DNA from: Dysgonomonas sp. HGC4
Lineage (GTDB): Bacteria > Bacteroidota > Bacteroidia > Bacteroidales > Dysgonomonadaceae
DNA length: 48,456 nt
Assembly (NCBI RefSeq): GCF_001261715.1
Contig: NZ_CVRU01000088.1
Location: 1-48,456, forward strand
Reading direction: 5' to 3'
The position numbers were made by a program, and so were the translations under genes. Under the pieces are notes generated by a model. It searched no databases, was not told the origin of the DNA, and saw nothing but the letters and a program-made list of their open reading frames with translations. The first letter of the stretch is position 1. Each line of letters begins with the position of its first letter. Shown one piece after another: positions 16,322-25,672 of this stretch.

Positions 16322-18733
16322 ATGATTAAACATCCGATATCTACAATCTTAGCGTTTCTTTTACTTACTCTTAATCTATCAGCTCAGCAGGCAAAGATTA
16401 GCGGTACTGTTACCAATTTCGATAATAGCCCTGTAGATTTTGTAAGTGTATCAATGCAAGGTTCATCACTCGGGGTTTTCACTAATAATCAAGGAAAGTA
16501 TCAGATTTCAGTACCAGTAGGTGACTCTATTGTCATTGTTTTTTCACGAGTAGGTTATCAAACATCCGAAAAGAAGATAGCCAAAATCATCGGAAATATG
16601 ACTATCAATATGATGATGCGCGAAACAGTATTAGAGGAAGTAACTATTCTCGGTGAAAAAGGTCAAACAACTACCATGGGTAAAATAGAAATAGGTAAGA
16701 GTAATCTATTGACAGACCCTTCCGGAGGAAGCATTGAATCTATTCTTGCCCTAGGACCAGGTGTAAGTAATACTAACGAAATGAGTTCGCAATACTCAGT
16801 ACGTGGCGGTAACTACGATGAAAATATTGTATATGTAAACGGAATAGAGGTATATCGACCTCTTCTTATTCGTTCGGGACAGCAAGAAGGGCTTAGCTTT
16901 ATAAACCCAAACATGGCTAAAGAAGTTAAATTCTCAACAGGAGGTTTTGAGGCTGCATATGGAGACAGGATGGCTTCTGCTCTTGATATTACCTATAAGA
17001 AACCACAAGCTTTTGAAGCCTCAGTAGCAGGAAGCCTACTTGGAGCAAATGCTTATATAGGAAGTTCGAGCGGACGTTTTTCTCAAATTACCGGATTCAG
17101 ATATAAAACAACACGGGCTTTACTCGGCACATTAGATACAAACGCAGAGTATGACCCCACTTTTGTGGATGCACAAACTTATATGACTCTAGGCTTATCG
17201 TCGAAATGGGAAGTCAGTTTCTTAGGTAATATATCGAGCAACGTTTATAAATTCACACCGCAAAGTCGTCAAACACGCTTTGGTTCGGCAGCCAATGCCA
17301 AAGATTTCACAGTTTATTTTGATGGTTGGGAGAACGACAAATTCCTCACCTATTTCGGAGCATTAAGCATGAAAGGCAAATTGACCGATAATCTCGAAGT
17401 AGAATTTATGGGATCGGCCTTTTCATCACGAGAATACGAACGTTATGATATAAGCGGAGAATATAAACTCACCGATCTAGGTCTTTCATCCAACGGATCA
17501 GAAGGAGACAACGGTAATTTATTAGGAGTAGGGTCATATCTGGAACATGCACGTAATAATCTGAATATAGATGTCTCGAATATTCGTCATTTAGGTTCAT
17601 TCAAATTTGGTAAACATGCTCTACGTTGGGGTATGACAATTCAACAAGAAAAAATAGACGACCAAATAAAAGAGTGGAGTGTTCGCGATTCGGCAGGTCA
17701 CTCCCTTCCTAACCTCGGAGATGTGGTGAGCGTATATTCTAATCTTAGATCAGATAATATAATTAATAGCAACAGATATTCGGGCTTCTTGCAAGATACC
17801 TATCAATTCACTTCTGGAGATAACATCATATACATCAATGCAGGTATAAGAGCCAGTCATTGGACATTCAATGACGAAACCATTATAAGCCCTCGTGCAT
17901 CAATAGCACTTATACCCGATACCAAGAGGGATATTACTCTACGTTTTGCGACAGGTATTTATTATCAAGCTCCTTTTTATCGCGAATACCAGAAGATAGT
18001 AACAACAGGTCAGAATTCGGTAGTAGAGCTTAATAAAGATATAAAATCACAAAAGTCTATACACTTCATATTAGGAGGCGATTATAAATTTAAATCAATG
18101 GATCGTCCTTTTAAATTTACAAGTGAGGTGTATTATAAAAAGTTATCAGATTTAGTTCCATACACTGTTGACAACGTAAAAATTAGATATTCAGGAGAAA
18201 ATTCGGGAACTGGATATGCCATGGGATGGGATATGAAACTATTTGGTGAGTTTGTAAAAGGCTCCGATAGTTGGATAAGCTTCTCTTTAATGAAAACCCA
18301 ACAAACGGTAAATGGTATAAAAGCACCACTACCTACCGATCAGGGATATAACTTCTCTCTGTTTTTCCAAGACTATTTCCCTGGAATAGAACGTCTAACA
18401 ATGAATCTTAGAGGACACCTTTCACAAGGATTGCCACAAACTGCACCCAACTCGGGATTCTTCGAAAAAGGCTTCTTCCGCACACCTGCCTATCGCAGGG
18501 TTGATATTGGCTTTGCATGGCAAGCTTTAGGCGAAGATTTCAGTATCAGAAATAATAATTCATTCTTAGGTTCATTCAAAAATATTTGGTTTGGTGTTGA
18601 TATTTTTAACCTTTTTGCAATAAATAATACCAATTCATACTATTGGGTAACCAATGTGTTTAATGAACAATTTGCAGTACCCAACTATTTAACGGGACGT
18701 CAACTAAACTTCAAGATTGTAGCCGATTTTTGA
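16322..18733 (+). CDS. TonB-dependent receptor with an N-terminal carboxypeptidase-like domain
   Basis: An outer-membrane active transporter. The signal peptide is about residues 1-21 (ending SAQ). A CarboxypepD_reg-like beta-sandwich covers about 24-105. The plug domain follows, with SVRGGNYDENIVYVNGIEVYRP, and then a 22-strand-type barrel with a C-terminal Phe. The plug segment FINPNMAKEVKFSTGGFEAAYGDRMASALD is conserved in Bacteroidetes receptors. No SusD partner follows, so it is not a SusC-type glycan importer pair. At 803 residues it is smaller than most SusC proteins (about 1000). The ligand is unknown. The next genes (recJ onward) are unrelated and have a separate candidate promoter. 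Confidence 0.9.
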   Translation: MIKHPISTILAFLLLTLNLSAQQAKISGTVTNFDNSPVDFVSVSMQGSSLGVFTNNQGKYQISVPVGDSIVIVFSRVGYQTSEKKIAKIIGNMTINMMMRETVLEEVTILGEKGQTTTMGKIEIGKSNLLTDPSGGSIESILALGPGVSNTNEMSSQYSVRGGNYDENIVYVNGIEVYRPLLIRSGQQEGLSFINPNMAKEVKFSTGGFEAAYGDRMASALDITYKKPQAFEASVAGSLLGANAYIGSSSGRFSQITGFRYKTTRALLGTLDTNAEYDPTFVDAQTYMTLGLSSKWEVSFLGNISSNVYKFTPQSRQTRFGSAANAKDFTVYFDGWENDKFLTYFGALSMKGKLTDNLEVEFMGSAFSSREYERYDISGEYKLTDLGLSSNGSEGDNGNLLGVGSYLEHARNNLNIDVSNIRHLGSFKFGKHALRWGMTIQQEKIDDQIKEWSVRDSAGHSLPNLGDVVSVYSNLRSDNIINSNRYSGFLQDTYQFTSGDNIIYINAGIRASHWTFNDETIISPRASIALIPDTKRDITLRFATGIYYQAPFYREYQKIVTTGQNSVVELNKDIKSQKSIHFILGGDYKFKSMDRPFKFTSEVYYKKLSDLVPYTVDNVKIRYSGENSGTGYAMGWDMKLFGEFVKGSDSWISFSLMKTQQTVNGIKAPLPTDQGYNFSLFFQDYFPGIERLTMNLRGHLSQGLPQTAPNSGFFEKGFFRTPAYRRVDIGFAWQALGEDFSIRNNNSFLGSFKNIWFGVDIFNLFAINNTNSYYWVTNVFNEQFAVPNYLTGRQLNFKIVADF

Positions 18734-18832
18734 TTAACTTATAAAGAATTATTAATCAATAAATCTTGGTTTTCTCATTTTTTTTTCAAGAACAAAAACA
18801 GAAAATCACTATTCAGTGTTATATATAAATAG

Positions 18833-18840
18833 TATCTTTA
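18833..18840 (+). promoter_or_regulatory. Candidate -7 box of the recJ operon
   Basis: TATCTTTA matches 7 of 8 consensus positions, 117 bases before the recJ ATG. The spacer otherwise shows only AT-rich sequence. Confidence 0.35.
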
Positions 18841-18957
18841 CGAGATATACCTCAATGTGTCAGCTCTATTATTATAGAGAATAACTACTGATACAAAGAG
18901 CATTAGAGGCTTGATGAAGCTTCTACCCCGACAGAGAAAAGAAAAAAACAATATATA

Positions 18958-20679
18958 ATGATTTACAAATGGAATTACAAACCACTTACACCAAAAGAAA
19001 CAGATATAAGAGATGAGCTAGCAACTCAATTGAGTATGCACCCAGCTCTATGTCAATTGCTTATTCAACGAGGAATAAACTCTGTTGAGCAAGCTCAAAA
19101 ATTCTTCCATCCAAGTTTAAAAGATCTTCACGATCCTTTTCTCTTGCCCGATATGGATAAGGCTATCGATAGAATCGAGGATGCTTTAGGACAGAAAGAA
19201 CGTATTTTGGTATACGGTGATTATGATGTAGACGGAACCACGGCTGTGGCATTAGTCTATAAGTTTTTAAGAAAGTTTACAACCAATCTGGATTATTATA
19301 TTCCCGATAGATATGACGAAGGATACGGAATATCGGAACAAGGAATAGATTATGCAGCAGAAACGGATGTAAAACTAATTATTGCTCTTGATTGTGGTAT
19401 AAAAGCCATAGAGAAAGTAAAATATGCAAAAAGCAAGGGTATAGATTTCATTATCTGTGATCACCACATGCCCGATGAAACATTGCCCGACGCTGTAGCT
19501 GTTGTAGATGCTAAACGAGTAGACTCAATCTATCCCTACGAACATTTATCTGGTTGCGGAGTCGGCTTTAAATTAGCACAGGCGCTGGCACAGAATAACA
19601 AAATTGATTTTTCTGAATTACTAGACCTTCTTGATTTAGTTGCTGTAAGTATTGCATCTGATATTGTACCTCTTACCGGAGAAAATCGTATTCTTACTTA
19701 TTATGGACTGAAGCAACTAAACTCAAGCCCAAGCATGGGATTGCAAGGCATTATTGATATTTGCGGACTAAACGATAAATCGATCACAGTAAGTGATATC
19801 GTATTTAAGATAGGACCCCGTATCAATGCTTCGGGGCGTATGATGAATGGAAAAGAGGCAGTTGATCTGCTTTTATCAAATACAGCCCATGATGCAAAAC
19901 TAAAGAGTGAGAATATAGACCATTATAATGCCAATCGTCGCGAGCTGGATAAACGTATTACAGAAGAAGCGACCAACTTTATAGAATCAGAACTTGATAT
20001 TACAAAAATCAATAGTATAGTTATATTCAATAAAGACTGGCACAAAGGTGTAATTGGGATTGTAGCATCAAGACTTACCGAAAAATACTACCGCCCTGCG
20101 GTTGTTCTTACCAAGTCTAACAACTTAGTTACAGGATCGGCTCGATCAGTTATGGGTTTTGACGTCTATAAAGCCATTGAGGCATGTAAAGATATACTCG
20201 AAAATTTTGGAGGACATACCTATGCAGCAGGTCTTTCGTTGAAGGAAGAAAACTTATCAGAATTCAGACGCCGCTTCGAAGCAATGTCTGTTGAACTTAT
20301 TGCTCCCGAGATGATGCGCCCTCAGATTGATATAAATGCTGAATTAAAATTTATTGATATAAATAATAAATTTGTTTCTGATCTGGATAGGTTTGCGCCA
20401 TTCGGTCCAGAAAATTTAAATCCAATCTTTGTATCAAAAGACGTTTTAGATCATGGTAACAGCAAATTAGTTGGTAAAGATTCTCTGCATATCAAACTAG
20501 ATATGGTAGACTCATCAGTTAATGCCCCAATGCATGGTATCGCTTTCAGACAGAGCAATAGCTTTAGTATGATAAAGAATGGACTGTTCGATATTTGCTA
20601 TACTTTGGAAGAAAACGTTCACAACGGAAAAACTAACACTCAATTATACATAAAGGATATTGACAAAGGACAATTTTAA
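18958..20679 (+). CDS. recJ: Single-stranded-DNA-specific exonuclease RecJ
   Basis: A 5'-3' single-strand DNA exonuclease acting in recombination, mismatch and base excision repair. DHH-family motifs are intact: YGDYDVDGTT (res. 87-96), CDHHMPD with Asp168-His169-His170, SIASDIVPLTGENR, and the DHHA1 motif GGHTYAAG (418-425). A C-terminal OB-type domain completes the 573 residues, the normal length. It is the first gene of a recJ - metallo-hydrolase - recQ cluster, with 29 bases to the next start. Confidence 0.96.
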   Translation: MIYKWNYKPLTPKETDIRDELATQLSMHPALCQLLIQRGINSVEQAQKFFHPSLKDLHDPFLLPDMDKAIDRIEDALGQKERILVYGDYDVDGTTAVALVYKFLRKFTTNLDYYIPDRYDEGYGISEQGIDYAAETDVKLIIALDCGIKAIEKVKYAKSKGIDFIICDHHMPDETLPDAVAVVDAKRVDSIYPYEHLSGCGVGFKLAQALAQNNKIDFSELLDLLDLVAVSIASDIVPLTGENRILTYYGLKQLNSSPSMGLQGIIDICGLNDKSITVSDIVFKIGPRINASGRMMNGKEAVDLLLSNTAHDAKLKSENIDHYNANRRELDKRITEEATNFIESELDITKINSIVIFNKDWHKGVIGIVASRLTEKYYRPAVVLTKSNNLVTGSARSVMGFDVYKAIEACKDILENFGGHTYAAGLSLKEENLSEFRRRFEAMSVELIAPEMMRPQIDINAELKFIDINNKFVSDLDRFAPFGPENLNPIFVSKDVLDHGNSKLVGKDSLHIKLDMVDSSVNAPMHGIAFRQSNSFSMIKNGLFDICYTLEENVHNGKTNTQLYIKDIDKGQF

Positions 20680-20708
20680 AAATTAATATATAAAATGACA
20701 GCCAATAT

Positions 20709-21524
20709 ATGAGAGGGTTAATTGTGTTTTTTACAGCAGCAACGATATTATCTATCGGTACAGCTTGCAATAGCGATAAAAAAGTAGAGACTATTAATAA
20801 TAGCGTTTCAAGTAATAGCAGTGATATGAAAGAAACTCCATCACAACCATTAACATCAGATAGTTATCTTACTAAATTAGGAGAACTGAATGTAACTTTA
20901 GTTGGACATGCATCTTTGATGTTCGAGATAAACGGAAAAGTAATACACGTAGATCCATATTCTAAGGTTGCAGATTATTCTAAGCTACCCAAAGCAGACT
21001 TAGTTCTACTTACTCATGAACATTCAGACCATTTAGATCTGGGTGCTATTGAGCAAATAAGACAAGCTAAAACTCGTTTTATTGTATCAAAAGTATGCGC
21101 AGACTCAATAGGTTATGGAGAAGTTCTTAATAATGGAGACAAAACCATCTTTGAAGGAATCGACATTCAAGCTGTTCCTGCATATAACATTGAAAGTAAA
21201 AGACCCGATGGTGAATATTATCATCCAAAAGGCAGAGGAAACGGATATGTACTAACCTTTGGTAGTGAAAAAGTATACATAGCAGGTGATACAGAAAATA
21301 TTCCGGAGATGGGGCAGCAAAAAGGTGCATATATTGCTTTTCTACCCAAAAATACTCCGTATACAATGACAGATGATATGTTTATAGATGCTGCACAAAA
21401 AGTATCGCCGGTATACCTATACCCCTATCACTTTTCGGAGTTTAACGACGATAAAATCACAAAAGCTCTAGAGAAGGAAAATAACAAAGCCAAACTATTA
21501 GTGCGTTCAATGTCGAACCTCTAA
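20709..21524 (+). CDS. Lipoprotein metallo-beta-lactamase-fold hydrolase (UlaG-like)
   Basis: A metal-dependent hydrolase of unknown substrate. The N-terminus has a hydrophobic stretch and a likely lipobox SIGTAC (Cys near residue 20), then a Ser/Asn/Thr-rich linker, so it is probably a membrane-anchored lipoprotein outside the cytoplasm. The MBL core starts with LVGHASLMFEINGKVIHVDP. The metal motif is THEHSDHLD (res. 102-110), and GDTENIPE and LYPYHF supply later ligands. This pattern is the UlaG/L-ascorbate-6-phosphate lactonase branch. It lies between recJ and recQ, with 18 bases to recQ. No repair role is evident. Confidence 0.85.
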   Translation: MRGLIVFFTAATILSIGTACNSDKKVETINNSVSSNSSDMKETPSQPLTSDSYLTKLGELNVTLVGHASLMFEINGKVIHVDPYSKVADYSKLPKADLVLLTHEHSDHLDLGAIEQIRQAKTRFIVSKVCADSIGYGEVLNNGDKTIFEGIDIQAVPAYNIESKRPDGEYYHPKGRGNGYVLTFGSEKVYIAGDTENIPEMGQQKGAYIAFLPKNTPYTMTDDMFIDAAQKVSPVYLYPYHFSEFNDDKITKALEKENNKAKLLVRSMSNL

Positions 21525-21542
21525 AATATTCTGAAAACAGAA

Positions 21543-23453
21543 TTGAATATTTTTCATAAAATACTTCGTGAATACTGGGGATATTCAGAATTCAGACCTT
21601 TACAGGAAGATATCATCAAATCTGTCTTTTCAGGAAAAGACACTCTTGGTCTAATGCCTACCGGAGGTGGAAAGTCTATAACTTTTCAGGTTCCGGCTTT
21701 GGCTATGGATGGTATCTGTCTTGTTATCACTCCTCTAATTGCCCTAATGAAAGATCAGGTTGATAATCTGAAAGAAAAGGGAATAAGAGCACTATCTATC
21801 TATTCGGGTATGTCTCACAATGAGATAGTGATCACTTTAGATAATGCCATCTTAGGTGATTATAAATTCCTTTATATTTCGCCCGAGCGTTTAGGCACAC
21901 AACTATTTCAAGCCAAGCTTCGTAGTATGAATGTATGTCTTCTGGCTATTGACGAATCACATTGCATATCTCAATGGGGTTACGATTTTCGCCCATCATA
22001 CATGAATATTGCAGACATAAGAAAGGAGCTACCCAATGTTCCGGTACTTGCACTTACAGCAACCGCCACACCTGAAGTGACGGAAGACATCCAAAACATT
22101 CTCGGATTTAAGGAAAAAAATGTATTTCGAAAAAGCTTCGAAAGGAAAAACCTGTCTTATATTGTTCGTGAAAGTGATAATAAGACAGAATCATTAATCA
22201 AGATTCTATCAAAGATTCAAGGCTCGGCAATAGTATATGTCCGTAGTAGACTGAAGACAAAAGAAATTGCAACAGAACTAATTCAACATGGTCTTTCAGC
22301 TGATTTTTATCATGCAGGATTAAGCAGTGATGACAAAACACGCAAGCAAAATGCATGGAAAGACAACGAATGCCGAATAATAGTATCTACCAATGCTTTC
22401 GGAATGGGAATCGACAAGCCCGATGTTCGTGTTGTAGTACATATAGATTTACCTAATTCGATAGAAGAATACTATCAAGAAGCCGGACGGGCAGGTAGAG
22501 ATGAAAAGAAGGCTTATGCCGTTATCCTCTACTCTAAAACTGACAGTACTAAATTAAAGAAACGCATTAGTGATGAGTTCCCCGAACGCGATTTTGTTAT
22601 TGCAACATACGAATCACTCGCTTACTTCTTTCAAATAGCCGAAGGCTTTGGTCATAATTCAACCTATGATTTCAGTTTACAAAAGTTTTGCTCTATCTAC
22701 AAATACCCACTTATTCCGACTCATAATGCGTTGAAGATTCTCGAATTGGCTGGATATATTGAATATACTGATGATACAGACAATCAATCGAGAATAATTT
22801 TCTCTATTTATAGGGACGAACTCTATAAGTATGAATTTACTAAAGAATACGAGCTCCTTATAAACATAGTATTAAGATTGTATACTGGTATATTCGCAGA
22901 CTATGTCTCTATAAATGAAGGAACAATAGCCTTTCATCTCCAAAAAAGCAGAACCGAAGTATATCAGATGCTTAAAGTTCTTGCCAAAAAGCGAATAATA
23001 GAATATATACCTTTCAAGAAAACTCCTTTCATCATTTATAAACAGCCCAGGATATCCATAAAATATCTTGTCATTCCTCAAAGTGTCTACGAGGTAAGGA
23101 AAGCGAGATTCGAAAAACGAATTATGGGCATAACCGATTATGCCGAAAGAAAGGATATATGCCGCAGTAGAATGTTACTCACTTATTTTGGAGAGAAAAG
23201 GAGCTCTGATTGTGGACAGTGTGATGTATGCCTAGCAAAGTCTGATACAGGAATCAACAATTATAAATTCAATGATATTACTGATCAAATAGAGGAATTA
23301 ATCCGTGAAAAAGATTATTCAATAGAGGAATTGATAAATGAAATATCAGGATATAAAGAAGAAGATATCATCAATGTTATTCGCTTTCATCTCGATCAGG
23401 AATCTTTCCTAATAGAAGACGATCATATCAAGGTTAATAAAAAGAAAGAGTAG
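21543..23453 (+). CDS. recQ: ATP-dependent DNA helicase RecQ, TTG start
   Basis: A 3'-5' superfamily 2 helicase of the RecF pathway. Motif 0 (YWGYSEFRPLQ), Walker A LMPTGGGKS (ending Ser45), Walker B DESH (137-140) with the aromatic-rich loop ISQWGYDFRPSY, and motif VI EYYQEAGRAGRDEK are intact. The zinc-binding RQC part ends SSDCGQCDVC, followed by a winged helix and a helical tail. No HRDC domain is evident in the 636 residues. The start must be TTG at 21543: upstream is the in-frame stop of the preceding gene, and the first ATG lies within Walker A. The stop codon is inside the terminator stem. Confidence 0.95.
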   Translation: MNIFHKILREYWGYSEFRPLQEDIIKSVFSGKDTLGLMPTGGGKSITFQVPALAMDGICLVITPLIALMKDQVDNLKEKGIRALSIYSGMSHNEIVITLDNAILGDYKFLYISPERLGTQLFQAKLRSMNVCLLAIDESHCISQWGYDFRPSYMNIADIRKELPNVPVLALTATATPEVTEDIQNILGFKEKNVFRKSFERKNLSYIVRESDNKTESLIKILSKIQGSAIVYVRSRLKTKEIATELIQHGLSADFYHAGLSSDDKTRKQNAWKDNECRIIVSTNAFGMGIDKPDVRVVVHIDLPNSIEEYYQEAGRAGRDEKKAYAVILYSKTDSTKLKKRISDEFPERDFVIATYESLAYFFQIAEGFGHNSTYDFSLQKFCSIYKYPLIPTHNALKILELAGYIEYTDDTDNQSRIIFSIYRDELYKYEFTKEYELLINIVLRLYTGIFADYVSINEGTIAFHLQKSRTEVYQMLKVLAKKRIIEYIPFKKTPFIIYKQPRISIKYLVIPQSVYEVRKARFEKRIMGITDYAERKDICRSRMLLTYFGEKRSSDCGQCDVCLAKSDTGINNYKFNDITDQIEELIREKDYSIEELINEISGYKEEDIINVIRFHLDQESFLIEDDHIKVNKKKE

Positions 23454-23477
23454 ATATCACTGAGACATCTACTCTTT
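23445..23477. terminator. Bidirectional terminator between recQ and the DUF3836-like gene
   Basis: AAAGAGTAGAT (23445-23455) pairs perfectly with ATCTACTCTTT (23467-23477) across an 11-base loop. The left arm contains the recQ stop codon. The minus strand has a good T-rich tail. Confidence 0.8.
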
Positions 23478-23519
23478 CAACACTACTACTTATATATCTG
23501 GAATTTGTGAAAAGATCAC

Positions 23520-23927
23520 TTATTGCACTGAAGTTCCATTTTCATTATAGGTATAAGATGCTTTTTTAGGCTCTCCCCATGTTTTAGAATTTTCATTCCA
23601 AGCATAATGAGATACACTCATAACCTTAGTACCATCGTAGGTATAAACCATCATATTAGAAGGAGTCCAATTTTTATTCGATTCATTCCATATATAAGTG
23701 ATCTTAGACACGAATGCCCCTTGTTCATTTAATGTGTTTACTTTCTTTTTGAAAGGCACAAGATTATTATTCTTGACATCTCCTTTGAAATAAGTAGTCG
23801 AAACTACATTCTCTGTTTTTTCAACATTATGATACAATACTGCATCCGAATCTGCTTTTACCACGCTAGAATTAGTTGCAAATAAAAGCAGAGCAACAAC
23901 AACTGAAGTAAAAACATTTGCTTTCAT
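23520..23927 (-). CDS. Small secreted DUF3836-like protein
   Basis: Function unknown. 135 residues with a signal peptide (about 1-25, ending VKA). The mature part has three repeating Tyr/Trp motifs: SKITYIWNESNKNW, MVYTYDGTK, and SHYAWNENSKTW followed by ASYTYNENG. This YxW/YTYD repeat pattern resembles the DUF3836 family of short secreted Bacteroidales proteins. The assignment is by pattern only. It is monocistronic, with a perfect -7 box and an adjacent palindrome, so it may be regulated. Its high Ser/Asn/Lys content suits a periplasmic or surface location. Confidence 0.65.
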   Translation of the reverse strand: MKANVFTSVVVALLLFATNSSVVKADSDAVLYHNVEKTENVVSTTYFKGDVKNNNLVPFKKKVNTLNEQGAFVSKITYIWNESNKNWTPSNMMVYTYDGTKVMSVSHYAWNENSKTWGEPKKASYTYNENGTSVQ

Positions 23928-23974
23928 AATGATATTTATTTAAGTGATTAAATGTTTGTTTTATTATTATGATT

Positions 23975-23982
23975 CAAATTTA
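23975..23982 (-). promoter_or_regulatory. -7 promoter box of the DUF3836-like gene
   Basis: The minus strand reads TAAATTTG, a perfect TAnnTTTG, 48 bases before the ATG at 23927. Confidence 0.55.
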
Positions 23983-23994
23983 AGCAATAAATCA

Positions 23995-24015
23995 GACATA
24001 AAATATCATTATGTC
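23995..24015. promoter_or_regulatory. Possible operator palindrome upstream of the DUF3836-like gene
   Basis: GACATAA (23995-24001) and TTATGTC (24009-24015) are perfect inverted repeats with 7 bases between. The site covers the expected -33 region of the minus-strand promoter. No regulator is known. Confidence 0.35.
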
Positions 24016-24158
24016 ACAAATTTTAGCAAACATGTTATTAAACACATACAACAAACGTATCACAGTGCAAATATCAAAATGGTATCATTACTATTTGTCA
24101 ATAAAAGATATAAAAACAAATAAAGTTCCTTATATTTTATTCTTCAATTTACGCTATA

Positions 24159-24350
24159 ATGTCTTATTTTGATGATACACCCCTATCCTCTCTTAATGAT
24201 ATTCTTATCTATTTATATAAAACTCTTTCAGAAGGATCTTATTCAGTAGCCATTGGAGGCATAAGCGAAGAGAGAAAAAAAATTTCATACTATTGGAAAA
24301 ATCTCAATAAAAGAATAACCCATCATAAAAATATAAAGCCCCACTTTTAA
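24159..24350 (+). CDS. Doubtful 63-residue open reading frame
   Basis: I do not recognise it. The predicted protein begins MSYFDDTPLSSLNDILIYLY and ends in a basic His/Lys-rich tail. There is no signal peptide. Its stop codon lies in the loop of the nqrF terminator, and no perfect -7 box precedes it (TATATTTT near 24131 is a 7 of 8 match). It may be a real small gene, the remnant of a longer one, or a chance frame. Confidence 0.25.
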   Translation: MSYFDDTPLSSLNDILIYLYKTLSEGSYSVAIGGISEERKKISYYWKNLNKRITHHKNIKPHF

Positions 24351-24369
24351 AAGTAAAGAGTGGGGCTTT
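24335..24369. terminator. Terminator of the nqr operon
   Basis: AAAGCCCCACT (24335-24345) pairs perfectly with AGTGGGGCTTT (24359-24369). The GC-rich stem has T or A runs on both sides, so it can work in both directions. It lies 8 bases beyond the nqrF stop. Confidence 0.9.
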
Positions 24370-24376
24370 TGTTTTA

Positions 24377-25639
24377 TCAACCGAAATCATCGAATAATAA
24401 CATTTCTGGGGGAACACCCAGATCATCTAACATCTTCTTGACCGAATTAGCCATCGGTCCCGGTCCACACATGTAATATTCAACATCTTCGGGAGCATCA
24501 TGATCTTTCAGATAGTTATCATATATTACCTGATGAATAAAGCCGACATAACCAGTCCAGTTATCCTCAGGTAATGGTTCTGAAAGAGCTATATTAAAAG
24601 TGAAATTTGGGTATTCTTTTTCTATTTGGCGAAAGTCTTCTTCATAGAAAATCTCGTTCTTCGAACGGGCACCATACCAATATGATATTTTTCGATCAGT
24701 AGTTTTAAGTGTATTGAATAAATGCAATAACTGCGAGCGAAGTGGAGCCATACCAGCACCTCCTCCTATATATAACATTTCGTTTTTAGTATCCAGAATA
24801 TGAAAATCACCATAAGGTCCCGACACCCTTACTTTATCACCAGGTTTAAGCCCGAAAATATAAGAAGAGCCAATACCCGGTTTTATGCCCTGTTTCCACC
24901 CTCCTACTGATCTGTCAAAAGGAGGTGTTGCAATACGTATATTAAGTATTACAATATCACCTTCCGCAGGATAGTTAGCCATAGAATAAGCCCGCATGGT
25001 TTCTTCCGTATTGGTTACTCCCAAATCCCACATCTTAAATTTATCCCATTCTGATTTAAAACGATCTTTTATAATAAAATCTGTAAAATTGAGCTGATAC
25101 TTAGGTATATTAATTTGGATATACGAACCCGGTTTAAAATCAAGATGCTCACCCTGAGGCAATCTAACTACAAATTCTTTGATAAAAGAAGCCACATTGT
25201 GATTGGATACTACCTCACACTCCCACTCTTTTACACCAAAAACTTCAGCAGGTATTTCAATCTGCATATCAGCTTTTATTTTTGTCTGGCAACCCAATCT
25301 CCAATGCTCTTTTCGCTGCTTCCGCGAGAAAAAACCAATTTCTGTAGGTAATATCTCTCCTCCACCCTCTACTACTCTACATCGGCATTCGCCACACGTG
25401 CCTCCACCTCCGCATGCCGAAGACAAATAGATTTGCTGCGATTGTAAAGCACTGAGTACAGATGTGCCAATGGGACTTTGAAACTCTTTTTCTCCGTTTA
25501 CCAACACTCTTACATTTCCCGAAGGAAGTAACTTTGCCTTAGAATAGAGAATGGCTATAACAAAGAGTAGAATCAGAATCAAAAATGCAACCACACTTGA
25601 GATTACTGTCAACATACTTGATGACATTAAAAACACCAT
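24377..25639 (-). CDS. nqrF: Na+-translocating NADH:quinone reductase subunit F
   Basis: The NADH-oxidising entry subunit of the Nqr sodium pump. A single N-terminal transmembrane helix (about residues 10-32) is followed by a 2Fe-2S domain with Cys76, Cys82, Cys85 and Cys117 (CGGGGTCGEC, LGCQT). The FAD site shows RAYSMANYP, the NADH site GGGAGMAPLRSQ, and the end MCGPGPMANSVKKML. The 420-residue length is normal. An in-frame ATG four codons in (25627) is an equally possible start. It is the last gene of the operon and is separated from nqrE by an unrelated gene. Confidence 0.96.
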   Translation of the reverse strand: MVFLMSSSMLTVISSVVAFLILILLFVIAILYSKAKLLPSGNVRVLVNGEKEFQSPIGTSVLSALQSQQIYLSSACGGGGTCGECRCRVVEGGGEILPTEIGFFSRKQRKEHWRLGCQTKIKADMQIEIPAEVFGVKEWECEVVSNHNVASFIKEFVVRLPQGEHLDFKPGSYIQINIPKYQLNFTDFIIKDRFKSEWDKFKMWDLGVTNTEETMRAYSMANYPAEGDIVILNIRIATPPFDRSVGGWKQGIKPGIGSSYIFGLKPGDKVRVSGPYGDFHILDTKNEMLYIGGGAGMAPLRSQLLHLFNTLKTTDRKISYWYGARSKNEIFYEEDFRQIEKEYPNFTFNIALSEPLPEDNWTGYVGFIHQVIYDNYLKDHDAPEDVEYYMCGPGPMANSVKKMLDDLGVPPEMLLFDDFG

Positions 25640-25672
25640 AAATTTTACTTTTATCTTTTAAAGTCTAATACT

